In this document: positions 1 to 9,553 of the stretch, piece after piece
Position numbering within the stretch: the stretch's first letter is position 1
Layout of the letters: each line of letters begins with the position of its first letter
From: Malikia sp.
GTDB taxonomy: Bacteria > Pseudomonadota > Gammaproteobacteria > Burkholderiales > Burkholderiaceae_C
Direction: 5' to 3'
DNA length: 64,000 nucleotides
NCBI RefSeq assembly: GCF_028687635.1
Contig: NZ_JAQTZS010000002.1
Coordinates: 84,582-148,581, forward strand
Made by a program: the position numbers and the translations under genes
Notes under the pieces: generated by a model
Database searches by the model: none
Told to the model about the DNA's origin: nothing
What the model saw: the letters and a program-made list of their open reading frames with translations, nothing else

Positions 1-2164
1 GCCGGCCCTGCTGATGGTGCTGCCCTCGGGTGACGAGAACGGCGGCCCCGTCTACGAGGATTTCGTGGTCGAGGCGCTGGCCTTGCTCGATCGTGGCGAT
101 CTGGCCGGCCTGCGGCGTGCCGCCAGGAGCCTGCTCGAATTCTCCTCGCCGACGCTGTGGCTGTCGTCGGCGCTGCGCTGGCTGCTGCGCCTGCTGGAGG
201 TCGTGCCGCAGCAGTCGCAGGCCTTGCGCGCGCTGATCCAGTGCGTGCAGACGCTGAACGCGCCCGATTGGCTGCAATACCTTGACGCGGCCCCGCCGGC
301 CGCCGTGGCGGTCTTGCCGGTCGAGCCTGCTGTTGAGCCCGCCGAGCCTGCAGTTGAGCTGGTCCAGGCCGCTGCCCCATCCGCCTGCGAGCCGGTCCCG
401 GCCCTGGCCGAACCCGCCCAGGCTGAGCCAGTCGCGCCGGTAGCACCGGTCGCGCCCGCAGCCGTGCCGGTGCTCGGCGAGGTGCGCCTCAAGGCGCTGG
501 GCTCCCTGCTGCAAGCCCAGGGCCAGGTCCTGACGCTGCCGGTCGATGTCCGCTTCATCGGACGCATGCGCGCCGTCATGTCGACCCTGTCGGGTTGTGC
601 CAGGACCCTGGGCCTGCCCGAGCGGCTGTCCACGCTCCAGGCCGCGCTCGAGCAGGCTTGTGCACAGCAGAGTCCGGCGCCGATGCAGGCCTGGCTGGCG
701 GACTTCAGCGAGCGCTTCCTGTTGCCGGCACAGGCTGCCGCCGAAGCCGCCACACAAGCGGCCATGCAAGTTCCAGCACCGGTGCCGAACGTGCCTGCGC
801 CAGCCGAGTCCGAGTCCACGGGTCCGTCGGCCGCATCCGCTGCGGCGCTCTTCGAGCCTGCGCCTGTCGTGACAGCGGCGGTCGATGTCACGCCCGCAGC
901 CACAGAGCCTACCGAGGCGGTCAAGCTGGCCGAGCCGGTCGCCCTCGACACGGCGCCGCGTGGCGCGCGTCGCAGCGAGGAGCACAGCGCGGCCAAGACG
1001 CTGCGGGTCGATCAGGTCAAGATCGATCGCCTGATGAACCTGATCGGCGAGATGGTGGTGGCCAAGAACGCGCTGCCCTACCTGGCCACGCGCGCCGAGA
1101 ACCAGTACGGCGTGCGCGAGCTCGCGCGCGAGATCAAGGGACAGTACGGCGTGATCAACCGCATCGCCGAGGAAATGCAGGACGCCATCATGCAGGTGCG
1201 CATGATGCCGGTGTCCTTCGTGTTCCAGCGCTTCCCGCGCCTGGTGCGCGACCTCTCGAACAAGCTTGGCAAGGAAGTCGCGCTCGTGCTCGAGGGCGAG
1301 GAGACCGAGGCCGACAAGAACGTGATCGAGGCGCTGGCCGATCCGCTGATCCACATCGTGCGCAACAGTCTGGACCATGGGCTGGAACTGCCAGCGGTGC
1401 GTCGCGCCAGCGGCAAGCCCGAGAAAGGCCGCCTGCAGATCACGGCGCGCCAGGCGGCCGACCATGTCACGATCGAGATCGTCGATGACGGCAAGGGCAT
1501 CGATCCGCTGACGGTCAAGACCAAGGCCTACGAGAAGGGCCTGATCGACGAGGAGCGCATGGAGCAGCTCACCGATCAGGAGGCGGTCAACCTCGTCTTC
1601 CTGCCGGGCTTCTCGACCGTGGACGCCGTCACCGACCTCTCGGGCCGGGGGGTCGGCATGGATGTGGTGCGCAGCGCCATCGACAAGGTGGGCGGCACGG
1701 TCCGGCTCAGCAGCGTGCTCGGGCAGGGCACCAGTCTGCGGCTGTCGCTGCCGCTCTCGATGGCCATCACGAACGTGATGATCATCGAGTCGGCCCGCCA
1801 GATCTTTGGCTTCCCCATGGATGCCGTGGTCGAAACGGTGCGCTTGCCGCGCTCGCGCATCAGGTATTTCAAGCAGCACGCCACCACGGTGCTGCGCGAG
1901 AAGGTGATTCCGCTGTTCTCGCTCAACACCTTGCTGGCGCTCGACACCGAGCAGCTGGCCAACGACCAGGACGAGCTGGCCCTGCTGGTGCTGCGCCTGG
2001 GGCAGGAGCAGGTCGGCCTGCTGGTCGATGCCTTCCGTGAAACCACGGATATCATCCTCAAGCCCCTGCCGGGCGTGCTCGGTGATCTGCGCGGTTATGC
2101 CGGCTCGGCCTTGCTGGGCGACGGCTCGGTGTTGATGGTGCTCGACCACAAGGAGCTGTTCTGA
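1..2164 (+). CDS. cheA: Chemotaxis histidine kinase CheA, C-terminal part (cut by window edge)
   Basis: CheA autophosphorylates on a histidine and passes the phosphate to CheY-type receivers, acting in receptor arrays with CheW. The frame is open to the left edge, so the true start and the N-terminal Hpt (P1) domain lie outside; the first visible ATG is at 14. Seen from that ATG: an Ala/Pro/Val-rich linker (about residues 90-325), dimerisation helices beginning VDQVKIDRLMNLIGE (about 331), the N box HIVRNSLDHG (about 446), G1 DDGKGID (about 491), G2 GRGVGMD (about 544) and a CheW-like regulatory domain to the end (about 582-716). All kinase core motifs are intact. The stop overlaps the next start (TGATG), so translation is probably coupled to the STAS-like gene. 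Confidence 0.93.
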   Translation, partial: PALLMVLPSGDENGGPVYEDFVVEALALLDRGDLAGLRRAARSLLEFSSPTLWLSSALRWLLRLLEVVPQQSQALRALIQCVQTLNAPDWLQYLDAAPPAAVAVLPVEPAVEPAEPAVELVQAAAPSACEPVPALAEPAQAEPVAPVAPVAPAAVPVLGEVRLKALGSLLQAQGQVLTLPVDVRFIGRMRAVMSTLSGCARTLGLPERLSTLQAALEQACAQQSPAPMQAWLADFSERFLLPAQAAAEAATQAAMQVPAPVPNVPAPAESESTGPSAASAAALFEPAPVVTAAVDVTPAATEPTEAVKLAEPVALDTAPRGARRSEEHSAAKTLRVDQVKIDRLMNLIGEMVVAKNALPYLATRAENQYGVRELAREIKGQYGVINRIAEEMQDAIMQVRMMPVSFVFQRFPRLVRDLSNKLGKEVALVLEGEETEADKNVIEALADPLIHIVRNSLDHGLELPAVRRASGKPEKGRLQITARQAADHVTIEIVDDGKGIDPLTVKTKAYEKGLIDEERMEQLTDQEAVNLVFLPGFSTVDAVTDLSGRGVGMDVVRSAIDKVGGTVRLSSVLGQGTSLRLSLPLSMAITNVMIIESARQIFGFPMDAVVETVRLPRSRIRYFKQHATTVLREKVIPLFSLNTLLALDTEQLANDQDELALLVLRLGQEQVGLLVDAFRETTDIILKPLPGVLGDLRGYAGSALLGDGSVLMVLDHKELF

Positions 2165-2397
2165 TGAGCATGCGCTACCAAAACAAGACCATAGAACTGA
2201 CCGACACCGTCGCCGTCGAAGAGGCGGAGGAACTGCTGGCGCTGCTGCAGAAACACCCGACGGCCAAGCTGGATCTGAAAGCCTGCACCCACCTGCATGC
2301 AGCCTGTCTGCAGGTGCTGATGGCGACCCGGATGGTCGTCAAGACCTGGCCCCAGGAGCCGCGACTGGCGACCTGGCTGCGTTCGGCACTCCATTGA
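2164..2397 (+). CDS. Small STAS-like protein in chemotaxis operon
   Basis: A 77-residue protein whose ATG shares one base with the cheA stop codon. The pattern KLDLKACTHLHAACLQVLMA resembles the core strand and helix of STAS domains, which act as phospho-switch or scaffold modules; this is a weak similarity judged by eye. There is no signal peptide or membrane segment, so it should be cytoplasmic. The tight coupling to cheA and the position before cheY suggest a role in the same signalling complex, for example as an adaptor. A conserved hypothetical of unknown role is the alternative. That it is a real gene is well supported by the overlap and spacing; the function is not. Confidence 0.65.
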   Translation: MSMRYQNKTIELTDTVAVEEAEELLALLQKHPTAKLDLKACTHLHAACLQVLMATRMVVKTWPQEPRLATWLRSALH

Positions 2398-2412
2398 CAG
2401 AGAGAATTGAAA

Positions 2413-2787
2413 TTGGCTAAGACTATCTTCATCGTTGACGACTCCGCCACCATGCTCATGAGCGTGAGATCCAACCTGCAGCTCCACGGCTTCGTGGTGG
2501 AGACCGCCTCCGATGGCTTGCAGGCGCTCAACAAGCTCAAGACCGGCTTCAAGCCCGACTTGATCATCACCGACATCAACATGCCCAACATGGGCGGTCT
2601 GGAGTTGATCCGGAACGCCCGTGCGCTGCCGTCGCTGCGCTTCACGCCGATCCTGGCGCTGACGACCGAAAGCCAGAAGGCGATGCGCGAGGAGGCCAAG
2701 CAACTGGGCGCCTCGGGCTGGCTGGTCAAGCCGGTGACAGGTGTCGATCTGGTCAAGGTCATCAAGCAGGTGGTGCCGGGTGCCTGA
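2413..2787 (+). CDS. cheY: CheY-type single-domain response regulator
   Basis: Stand-alone receiver domain of about 124 residues, the expected output partner of the adjacent CheA. It has the acidic pair in FIVDDS, the phosphoacceptor Asp in LIITDINMPNMGG, the conserved Thr in LALTTES and the Lys in WLVKPVTG. Two TTG codons compete for the start, 2407 and 2413. I chose 2413 because it gives the usual MAKTIFIVDD beginning and lies 8 bases after a purine-rich AGAGAG site (2399-2404); 2407 would be only 2 bases from it. There is no ATG option. Its 3' end overlaps the likely GTG start of the ParA gene by 8 bases. Confidence 0.9.
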   Translation: MAKTIFIVDDSATMLMSVRSNLQLHGFVVETASDGLQALNKLKTGFKPDLIITDINMPNMGGLELIRNARALPSLRFTPILALTTESQKAMREEAKQLGASGWLVKPVTGVDLVKVIKQVVPGA

Positions 2788-3577
2788 TGCGCCGATCGTG
2801 ACCGGGATCGTGCGCGAGGCCGAAATCCTGGTCATCACCAACCGCAAGGGCGGCACCGGCAAGACGACCACCTCGGTCAACCTGGCGGCGGAATTCGCCG
2901 CGACCGGCCAGCGCGTGTTGCTGATCGATCTGGATACGCAAAGCCACTGCGCGGTCGGCCTCGACGTCAGCGTCAGGCGCGGCGAGGCCACGGTGCATGA
3001 CCTGCTGCTCGACGATACGCTGCGCCTGCGGCCGGTGATACGCCAGACCCAGTGGCCCGGACTCGACCTGGTGCCAGCCGATCCGCTGTTCGATCACGGC
3101 GCGGGCCATGCCGAGCAGACCCGCCTGGCGCGCGCGCTCAGGGAGGAGGGTCTGCTGCAAGCCTATGACCTGATCCTGATCGACACGCCGCCCTCGCTCG
3201 ACATGTTGCTGATGAACGCGCTGGTGGCGGCGCGGCGCGTGCTGGTGCCCTTCGTGCCCCATGCGCTCTCGAACGAGGGCATCAAGAGCCTGGCGCGCGT
3301 GCTGTTCAAGGTGTCGGCCGGCGCCAATCCCGATTTGCGCCTGCTGGGCTTTCTGCCCCTGATGGTCGACCGCCGCATCGGCCACCACCGTGGCGTGGCC
3401 GAGGGCGTGTCCCATCAGTTCGGCGCCCAACGCATGCTGTCGGGCGTGCGCGGCGACATCAAGCTGGTCGAGGCCTTTGCCCACCGCATGCCGGTGCGCT
3501 ACCACGCACCCAAGAGCCGCGGTGCCGAGGACTACGCCCAGGCGGCGCGCGAGGTTGCCGCTCTGCTGGCCTCTTGA
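2780..3577 (+). CDS. ParA/MinD-family ATPase associated with chemotaxis cluster
   Basis: P-loop ATPase of the ParA family with a deviant Walker A motif (NRKGGTGKTTTSVNLA, carrying the signature first Lys), a Walker B-like LLIDLDTQ and the downstream IDTPPSLD motif. In-frame GTG 2780 overlaps the cheY stop by 8 bases and is preferred; a start at 2741 would lie deep inside cheY. ParA homologues inside chemotaxis operons (ParC of Vibrio, PpfA of Rhodobacter) position receptor arrays in the cell, and the location between cheY and a receptor gene points to that job here. No ParB or parS is visible nearby, which argues against a chromosome or plasmid partition role. Confidence 0.85.
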   Translation: MPDAPIVTGIVREAEILVITNRKGGTGKTTTSVNLAAEFAATGQRVLLIDLDTQSHCAVGLDVSVRRGEATVHDLLLDDTLRLRPVIRQTQWPGLDLVPADPLFDHGAGHAEQTRLARALREEGLLQAYDLILIDTPPSLDMLLMNALVAARRVLVPFVPHALSNEGIKSLARVLFKVSAGANPDLRLLGFLPLMVDRRIGHHRGVAEGVSHQFGAQRMLSGVRGDIKLVEAFAHRMPVRYHAPKSRGAEDYAQAAREVAALLAS

Positions 3578-3623
3578 AAACCCTCTCCTAGCTGGGTCCT
3601 TACCGGGAAAAAATCCGATTACG

Positions 3624-4814
3624 ATGCTGAAGTCACTGATTCCGTATGCCAAGTCCGCCCTGCGGGCACCGTGGGCGCAAGCCAGCCTGCTGGGCCTGTC
3701 AGTCAGTCTGATCGTCTGGCTGCTGGCTGTTCTGGACTGGGGCATGCCGGTCGGTATCTGGGCCTTGCTGGCGGGCGCGGGCTCGGGCTGGCTGTTCTGG
3801 CGCGCCGCCCCGCCAGCCCAGCCCGCCAGCGCGGGCGCTGCCAGTCCCGCGTCGTCCGAGGTCGAGCGTCAGGTGCTGGCCGATTTCGATGCGATGGATG
3901 CGCAGATCGCCCTCAGCCTGGGCAAGATCTCGTCCATGTCGGCCGAGTCCATCACGGGCATGGTCAGTCGCGTCGACGGGCTGCGCAAGCAGTCGGCCCG
4001 ACTGATCCAGTACCTGGAGCAGTCCGGCCTGCAAAGTGACCAGATGCAGGTGGTGATCCACAAGAACACCGAGATCATCGACTACATCTACAAGTTCATC
4101 CGTCAGCTCGAGCAACGCGTCAACGAGGAGCGCCGGCATTCGCAGCGCCTGCTCACCGAAGTGGAGCAGTTCGCCGAGATGACGCATGTGATCCGCTCGA
4201 TTGCCCGCCAGACCGAGATCCTGGCGATCAACTCGACGATCGAGGCCGTGCGTGCCGGCGAGGCGGGGCGGGGGTTCGCCGTGCTGGCCGGCGAGGTGCG
4301 TCGTCTGTCCCTGCAATCCAACGAATCGGCGGCCCGCATCGAGCAGAACATCGGCCGCCTGATCCAGACCGTGCAGGAGGGCGTGGGCAGGGACCACGAC
4401 CAGCGCATGCAGGCGGAGCGGGCGGAATCGCAGAATCTGCTGGCACTGACGCAGCAATTGAGCGACGGCTACATAGACATGCGCGATTTTTATCAGATAT
4501 TGATGAAATCTATTACGGAAAATAATATCAAGCTGAATGATAATATCCAGCTGCTGCTGGATCTGGGCCAGCACCAGGATGTCTACAAGCAGATCATCGA
4601 GCGCGCGCAAATGGGCCTGCTCAAGCGCGGCGAATGTCTGGCGGACTGGCTCGGCAGTCTGGGGCGGGCGGACATGGCGAATCGCGCCCAGGCCGCCGAG
4701 CGCGTGCAGGCGCTGGTGCGCGAGTATGTGGACGGCGAAGCCAATCACGGCGGTTCCGGCGATCTGGTGGACAAGGAGACGGGCGATTCCTTGGCGCGCA
4801 TAGAGTTGTTTTGA
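3624..4814 (+). CDS. Methyl-accepting chemotaxis protein without periplasmic sensor domain
   Basis: Membrane-anchored receptor of 396 residues. Two closely spaced hydrophobic segments (about residues 17-36 and 40-57) leave almost no periplasmic loop, so no external ligand domain exists. A coiled coil follows, with the conserved hairpin tip (RQTEILAINSTIEAVRAGEA, about 200-220, then GRGFAVLAGEVRRLS) that contacts CheA and CheW. ATG 3624 is chosen because it directly precedes the first membrane helix; the frame is open further upstream into parA. It may sense membrane state or energy, or act as an array partner for other receptors. A short AT-rich patch with unusual codons occurs near 4488-4550 inside the coding region. 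Confidence 0.88.
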   Translation: MLKSLIPYAKSALRAPWAQASLLGLSVSLIVWLLAVLDWGMPVGIWALLAGAGSGWLFWRAAPPAQPASAGAASPASSEVERQVLADFDAMDAQIALSLGKISSMSAESITGMVSRVDGLRKQSARLIQYLEQSGLQSDQMQVVIHKNTEIIDYIYKFIRQLEQRVNEERRHSQRLLTEVEQFAEMTHVIRSIARQTEILAINSTIEAVRAGEAGRGFAVLAGEVRRLSLQSNESAARIEQNIGRLIQTVQEGVGRDHDQRMQAERAESQNLLALTQQLSDGYIDMRDFYQILMKSITENNIKLNDNIQLLLDLGQHQDVYKQIIERAQMGLLKRGECLADWLGSLGRADMANRAQAAERVQALVREYVDGEANHGGSGDLVDKETGDSLARIELF

Positions 4815-4833
4815 TTGATAAGGGGAAATTCAT

Positions 4834-5208
4834 ATGGCCAAGATCTTGTTGGTAGAGGATGACGCGATTCAGCGCATGACGTACCGGCGCTTCCTGGAGC
4901 TGGAGGGGCACAAGGTCATCGACGTGGACGATGGCATCGCGGCGCTCAAGGTCTTTTCCGCCAATCCCGGTTTCGACGTCGTCGTGACCGATGTGCTGAT
5001 GCCGGGCCTGGACGGCTCCGGCCTGATCCACGGCATGCTCAAGATCCGCCCGGACCTGCCGGTGATCGCCATCTCGGCCGGGCGCCGCGTGCTGACGCCG
5101 GAGTTCGCGCTCGAATCGGCCAACTTCGCGGGCTCGACCTTCGAGTTGACCAAGCCCTTCTCCCGCTCCGATCTCAAGATCGCCGTCGACAAGGCGATCA
5201 AACGCTGA
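4834..5208 (+). CDS. Single-domain response regulator (second CheY-like receiver)
   Basis: A 124-residue receiver with acidic pair VEDD near the start, phosphoacceptor Asp in VVVTDVLMPG and conserved Lys in ELTKPF. It has a good ribosome site (AAGGGGAAA) before ATG 4834 and follows the receptor gene by 19 bases, so it probably belongs to the same operon. It differs from the upstream CheY (for example SAGRR where CheY has TTES around the switch Thr/Ser), so the two receivers may have separate jobs, such as motor output and phosphate sink or a non-motility output. No output domain is attached. Confidence 0.88.
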   Translation: MAKILLVEDDAIQRMTYRRFLELEGHKVIDVDDGIAALKVFSANPGFDVVVTDVLMPGLDGSGLIHGMLKIRPDLPVIAISAGRRVLTPEFALESANFAGSTFELTKPFSRSDLKIAVDKAIKR

Positions 5209-5263
5209 ATGGTGTTCGCGCCGTCGAGGTCATGGGCGCCTGTGCATGCATGACTGGTGTGTA

Positions 5264-5279
5264 ATCGAATCGGTTCGAT
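5264..5279. promoter_or_regulatory. 16-bp palindrome upstream of PAS receptor gene
   Basis: ATCGAA-TCGG-TTCGAT is a perfect 6-bp inverted repeat with a 4-bp centre, lying 62 bases before the ATG at 5342 in the 133-bp gap after the second receiver gene. It has the size of a dimeric regulator site. No T-run follows, so it is not a terminator. The bound protein is unknown. Confidence 0.35.
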
Positions 5280-5341
5280 AGCGATTCGGCTTGGGCGCGG
5301 AGACCGCCCGTGAAGTCAGAATAAAAATTGGAACACCACCG

Positions 5342-6916
5342 ATGAATCATTCGCAGGCGGCTATGCCAAGAGAACTGGTACTGCCCGATGGCGTTACCAT
5401 CATGTCGATCACGGACCTCCAGGGCCGGATCACCTACGTCAACGAATCTCTGATTCGCTACAGCGGTTACACACGCGAGGAGCTGCTGGGCCAGCCGATC
5501 AGCTTCCTGCGTACTCCCGACATGCCGGAGCAGCTCTTTGCCGACCTGTGGGCGACCGTGCGCCAGGGTGAAGTCTGGAGCGGCGTGATCAAGAACCGCT
5601 GCAAGAATGGCGACCACTACTGGGCGCGCGTCAACATGACGCCCATCTACCGCAATGGCCAGTTGTACGGCTATGTGTCGGTACGCAACAAGACGGGAAT
5701 CGGTTTCATCGACGCTGCCAAGCGCACCTATCCGTCCTTTGTCGCTGGACAGACCCATGGCCTGGCTTTCCACAAGGGGCGCATCCAGCAACGTGGCTGG
5801 CTGCTGGGCTGGCCGGACAGGCTGCGCAACCTGACGGTGCGTTCGCGCATCCGCCTGGCCAGCCTGTCGGCCTGGGCAGGGTTGCAGCTGAGCTGCCTGG
5901 CGGCTGGTGTTGCGCAGCCGTCCTGGCTGGTGGCGGCGGCGGCGTCCGCCCTGCTGTCGCTGCTGAGCGCGGCCTGGCTTGAGCGCCAGATCGCGCATCC
6001 GCTGCAAGTCGTGCTGCGCCAGGCGCTCAAGGTGGCGGCGGGCCATCCCGAGAGCGATGCGAACATCGGCCGCATCGACGAGATCGGCATGATCCTGCGC
6101 GCGATCAACCAGGCCGGACACAATGTGCGCTCGCTGGTGGATGATGTCGAGTATCAACTCGCCGGGCTGCGCCAGGCCGCGGGCGAGGTCGTGCAAGGCA
6201 GCCTTGAGTTGAATCAGCGCACCGAGGAGCAGGCCGCCAACGTGGAGCAGACGGCCGCCTCCATGGAGCAGTTGCAGGCCACCGTCCAGAAGAATGCCGA
6301 CAGCGCGCAGGTATCGTCCAAGCTCGCGGCGGATGCCAGCACCGTGGCCAGCCAGGGCGGGATGGTGGTGGGCCAGGTGGCGACGACGATGGAGCAGCTC
6401 AGCGCGAGCAGTCGCCAGATCAGCGACATCGTCGGCGTGATCGACGGCATCGCCTTTCAGACCAACATCCTGGCGCTCAACGCCGCCGTCGAGGCCGCGC
6501 GTGCCGGCGAGCAGGGCCGTGGCTTCGCCGTCGTGGCGGCGGAGGTCAGGGCGCTGGCACAGCGCTCGGCGTCGGCGGCGCGCGAAATCAAGCAGCTGAT
6601 TGGCGCCAGCGTCGCGGGCATGAACTCCGGCGCCGGCATGGCCCGGGGCGCCCAGTCCACCATGGACGACATGGTGCGTCAGGTCCACGGCGTGGCCCAG
6701 CTGGTCAGCGAGATCGGCATGGCCAGCGTGGAGCAATCCTCGGGCATCAGCCAGGTCGCCGACGCCATCGCGCAGCTCGATCGCGTGACGCAGCAGAACG
6801 CCGCCATGGTCGAGCAATCGGCGGCGATCGCCGAAAATCTGCGGCAGCGCGCCGATCGGCTCGGCGACGCGATCAATGTCTTCGCGCAAGGCGATCTGTC
6901 GGTCGCGCGGGCCTGA
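5342..6916 (+). CDS. Aer-like PAS-domain methyl-accepting chemotaxis receptor
   Basis: A 524-residue energy/redox-type receptor. It has an N-terminal PAS domain (about residues 10-120; [20 protein letters not shown] then [10 protein letters not shown]), a hydrophobic hairpin (about 175-215), a HAMP-like linker, and a long signalling coiled coil with the conserved tip [20 protein letters not shown] followed by [20 protein letters not shown]. This is the layout of Aer, in which PAS carries FAD and the protein is inserted without a periplasmic domain. ATG 5342 is preferred to an upstream in-frame start because it lies just ahead of the PAS domain. No CheR-docking pentapeptide is seen at the C-terminus. 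It closes the chemotaxis block. Confidence 0.9.
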   Translation: MNHSQAAMPRELVLPDGVTIMSITDLQGRITYVNESLIRYSGYTREELLGQPISFLRTPDMPEQLFADLWATVRQGEVWSGVIKNRCKNGDHYWARVNMTPIYRNGQLYGYVSVRNKTGIGFIDAAKRTYPSFVAGQTHGLAFHKGRIQQRGWLLGWPDRLRNLTVRSRIRLASLSAWAGLQLSCLAAGVAQPSWLVAAAASALLSLLSAAWLERQIAHPLQVVLRQALKVAAGHPESDANIGRIDEIGMILRAINQAGHNVRSLVDDVEYQLAGLRQAAGEVVQGSLELNQRTEEQAANVEQTAASMEQLQATVQKNADSAQVSSKLAADASTVASQGGMVVGQVATTMEQLSASSRQISDIVGVIDGIAFQTNILALNAAVEAARAGEQGRGFAVVAAEVRALAQRSASAAREIKQLIGASVAGMNSGAGMARGAQSTMDDMVRQVHGVAQLVSEIGMASVEQSSGISQVADAIAQLDRVTQQNAAMVEQSAAIAENLRQRADRLGDAINVFAQGDLSVARA

Positions 6917-7056
6917 AACGGCTGGAATTGTTGCCACTGCGGGCATTATTTCCGTCGATGCGAAATCCGGGTTTCGCCGGGATGCCATAATGTCAGACTG
7001 AATTACACCCAAGGCAAACGGGTCAAGGTCGCGCGTCAGATCGACGCCATGTCCTT

Positions 7057-7075
7057 GGCCTCAAGTCCCGAGGCC
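7057..7075 (+). other. Hairpin in ilvB leader region
   Basis: GGCCTC and GAGGCC form a perfect 6-bp stem with a 7-base loop, about 68 bases before ilvB. A 23-codon reading frame starts at the ATG at 7050, but it is not rich in Ile, Leu or Val codons and no U-run follows the hairpin. A classical attenuator is therefore not supported. The 6917-7142 gap holds nothing else I can name with confidence; CATAAT at 6986 is a possible -10 element without a good -35. Confidence 0.25.
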
Positions 7076-7142
7076 GCCTCACGAGGGTCGGTCCGAGGGG
7101 CACCCCAGGTTTTTCGTTAGAGAAATACCCGAAAGGTTCATC

Positions 7143-8918
7143 ATGGAAATCAACAAGGCAGAACTCGCCTCCGCAGCGGCCGCATCCGGCCAACACCCCG
7201 AAGAATTGATGGGCGCCGAGATCATGGTGCGCGCCCTGCAGGCCGAAGGTGTCAAGCATATCTGGGGCTACCCCGGCGGCGCCGTGCTCTACATCTACGA
7301 CGCGCTCTACAAGCAAGACAGCATCCAGCATGTGCTGGTGCGTCACGAACAGGCGGCCGTTCACGCCGCCGACGGCTTCGCGCGCGCCACCGGAGAAGTA
7401 GGCGTTGCGCTCGTGACCTCGGGTCCGGGCCTGACCAACGCCGTGACCGGCATCGCCACCGCCTACTCCGACAGCATCCCGATGGTGATCATCTCGGGCC
7501 AGGTCGGCACGGCCGCAATCGGCTCCGACGCCTTCCAGGAATGCGACACCGTCGGCATCACCCGGCCCATCGTCAAGCACAACTTCCTGGTCAAGGATGC
7601 GCGCGACATGGCCGAGACCATGAAGAAGGCCTTCCACATCGCCCGCACCGGCCGTCCCGGTCCGGTGGTGGTCGACATTCCGAAGGATGTCTCCTTCATC
7701 AAGGCGCCTTACCACGGCTACCCCGAGACGGTGGCGATGCGCAGCTACAACCCGGTGCGCAAGGGCCATGGCGGCCAGATCCGCAAGGCGCTGCAGCTGC
7801 TGATGTCGGCCAAGCGGCCCTACATCTACACCGGCGGCGGCGTGCTGCTGGGCAACGCGGTGCAGGAGCTGCGCCAGCTGGTCGACCTGACCGGCTTCCC
7901 GGTCACGCACACCCTGATGGGCCTGGGCGCCTATCCGCAGACCGACCGCAAGTTCCTGGGCATGCTGGGCATGCACGGCACGGTCGAGGCCAACTACGCG
8001 ATGCAGAACTGCGACGTGCTGCTGGCGGTCGGCGCGCGCTTCGATGACCGCGTGATCGGCAACCCCAAGCATTTCGCCTCGGTCGAGCGCAAGATCATCC
8101 ACATCGACATCGATCCGTCGAGCATCGCCAAGCGCGTCAAGGTCGACGTGCCGATCGTGGGCGACGTCAAGGACGTGCTGGCCGAGCTGATCCACATGAT
8201 CCAGGAGTCGCCGACCCAGCCCGATGCGTCGGCCATGTCGGCCTGGTGGAACCAGATCGAAGGCTGGCGCGCCAAGGACTGCCTGGCCTATGACCGTGGC
8301 AACACCGAGGTCATCAAGCCGCAGGCCGTGGTCGAGACGCTCTGGAACATGACCAAGGATGATGACTGCTACATCACGTCCGACGTCGGCCAGCACCAGA
8401 TGTTCGCGGCCCAGTTCTACAAGTTCAACGAACCGCGGCGCTGGATCAACTCGGGCGGCCTGGGCACCATGGGCGTGGGCCTGCCGTACGCGATGGGCAT
8501 CAAGCTGGCCAAGCCGCAGGCCGACTGCTGGTGCATCACCGGCGAGGGCTCGATCCAGATGAACATCCAGGAGCTGTCGACCTGCAAGCAGTACGACACC
8601 CCGGTCAAGATCGTGGCGCTCAACAACCGCTACCTCGGCATGGTGCGCCAGTGGCAGGAGCTGGTCTACCAGGGCCGCTACAGCCACAGCTACATGGACG
8701 CGCTGCCCGACTTCGTCAAGCTGGCCGAGGCCTATGGCCATGTCGGCCTGCTGATCGAGCGCCCCGAGGATGTCGAGCCCGCGCTGCGCGAGGCCCGCGC
8801 CATCAAGAACCGCACCGTCTTCCTGGACTTCCGCACCGACCCGACCGAGAACGTCTGGCCGATGGTCGAAGCCGGCAAGGGCATCACCGAGATGCTGCTG
8901 GGTTCGGAAGATCTGTAA
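7143..8918 (+). CDS. ilvB: Acetolactate synthase, large catalytic subunit
   Basis: Thiamine-diphosphate enzyme that condenses two pyruvates to acetolactate, or pyruvate with 2-oxobutyrate, the first common step of valine, leucine and isoleucine synthesis. The 591 residues match the family length. Visible are the N-terminal TPP/pyrimidine domain ([14 protein letters not shown], then [19 protein letters not shown] with the catalytic Glu), the central FAD-type domain, and the C-terminal TPP site [15 protein letters not shown] ending in [16 protein letters not shown] replaces the common GDG; I do not read this as a defect because the rest of the motif is intact. It is followed by ilvN and ilvC in the same direction, forming an ilvBNC operon. 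Confidence 0.97.
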   Translation: MEINKAELASAAAASGQHPEELMGAEIMVRALQAEGVKHIWGYPGGAVLYIYDALYKQDSIQHVLVRHEQAAVHAADGFARATGEVGVALVTSGPGLTNAVTGIATAYSDSIPMVIISGQVGTAAIGSDAFQECDTVGITRPIVKHNFLVKDARDMAETMKKAFHIARTGRPGPVVVDIPKDVSFIKAPYHGYPETVAMRSYNPVRKGHGGQIRKALQLLMSAKRPYIYTGGGVLLGNAVQELRQLVDLTGFPVTHTLMGLGAYPQTDRKFLGMLGMHGTVEANYAMQNCDVLLAVGARFDDRVIGNPKHFASVERKIIHIDIDPSSIAKRVKVDVPIVGDVKDVLAELIHMIQESPTQPDASAMSAWWNQIEGWRAKDCLAYDRGNTEVIKPQAVVETLWNMTKDDDCYITSDVGQHQMFAAQFYKFNEPRRWINSGGLGTMGVGLPYAMGIKLAKPQADCWCITGEGSIQMNIQELSTCKQYDTPVKIVALNNRYLGMVRQWQELVYQGRYSHSYMDALPDFVKLAEAYGHVGLLIERPEDVEPALREARAIKNRTVFLDFRTDPTENVWPMVEAGKGITEMLLGSEDL

Positions 8919-9014
8919 GCCTCATCAACCCCTAGCCTCCAGAAGAATCTATTGCCCGCCGAGCCCGCCGCTTACCGGCGTCGGGGGAGGGCGGCGAGAA
9001 GAGGAATCGCTGAA

Positions 9015-9506
9015 ATGAAACACATCATCGCCGTTCTGATCGAGAACGAGGCCGGCGCGCTGTCGCGCGTGGTCGGTCTGTTCTCCGCCCGCGCCTACAA
9101 CATCGAGTCGCTGACCGTGGCGCCGACCGAGGACCCCTCGCTGTCGCGCATGACGATCCAGACCACCGGCTCGCCCGAGGTGATCGAGCAGATCACCAAG
9201 CACCTGAATCGCCTGATCGAGGTGGTCAAGGTGGTCGACCTGACCGAAGGCGGCTACACCGAGCGCGAGCTGATGCTGGTCAAGGTGCGCGCGGTCGGCA
9301 AGGAGCGCGAGGAGATGAAGCGCATGGCCGACATCTTCCGCGGCCGCATCATCGACGTGACCGAGAAGAGCTACACCATCGAGCTGACCGGCGACCAGTC
9401 CAAGAACGATGCCTTCCTGCAGGCGATCGACCGCAGCGCCATCCTGGAGACCGTGCGCACCGGCCCGAGCGGGATCGGCCGCGGCGAGCGCATCCTGCGC
9501 GTCTGA
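9015..9506 (+). CDS. ilvN: Acetolactate synthase, small regulatory subunit
   Basis: Regulatory partner of IlvB that gives valine feedback inhibition and full activity. The 163 residues contain an N-terminal ACT domain (MKHIIAVLIENEAGALSRVV, about 1-75) and the C-terminal second ACT-like region (ELMLVKVRAVGKEREEMKR onward). ATG 9015 is chosen over an in-frame start at 8952 because it begins exactly at the conserved ACT strand and follows a GAGGAA site at 9001. The gap after ilvB is 96 bases, with a G-rich stretch but no T-run terminator. It is co-directional with ilvC, 47 bases downstream. Confidence 0.96.
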   Translation: MKHIIAVLIENEAGALSRVVGLFSARAYNIESLTVAPTEDPSLSRMTIQTTGSPEVIEQITKHLNRLIEVVKVVDLTEGGYTERELMLVKVRAVGKEREEMKRMADIFRGRIIDVTEKSYTIELTGDQSKNDAFLQAIDRSAILETVRTGPSGIGRGERILRV

Positions 9507-9553
9507 GCGCGCCTCGCGTTTAAACTACCCCACTTTTTTACGGAGCAACAAGC

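Noticed and set aside
7050..7121. Possible leader peptide before ilvB
   Set aside because: The 23-codon frame has only one Leu and two Val codons, and the hairpin near it lacks a U-run, so attenuation is not supported.
8520..8570. GEG instead of GDG in the thiamine site of IlvB
   Set aside because: All surrounding residues fit an active enzyme and the Glu keeps the acidic ligand; I do not consider it evidence of loss of function.
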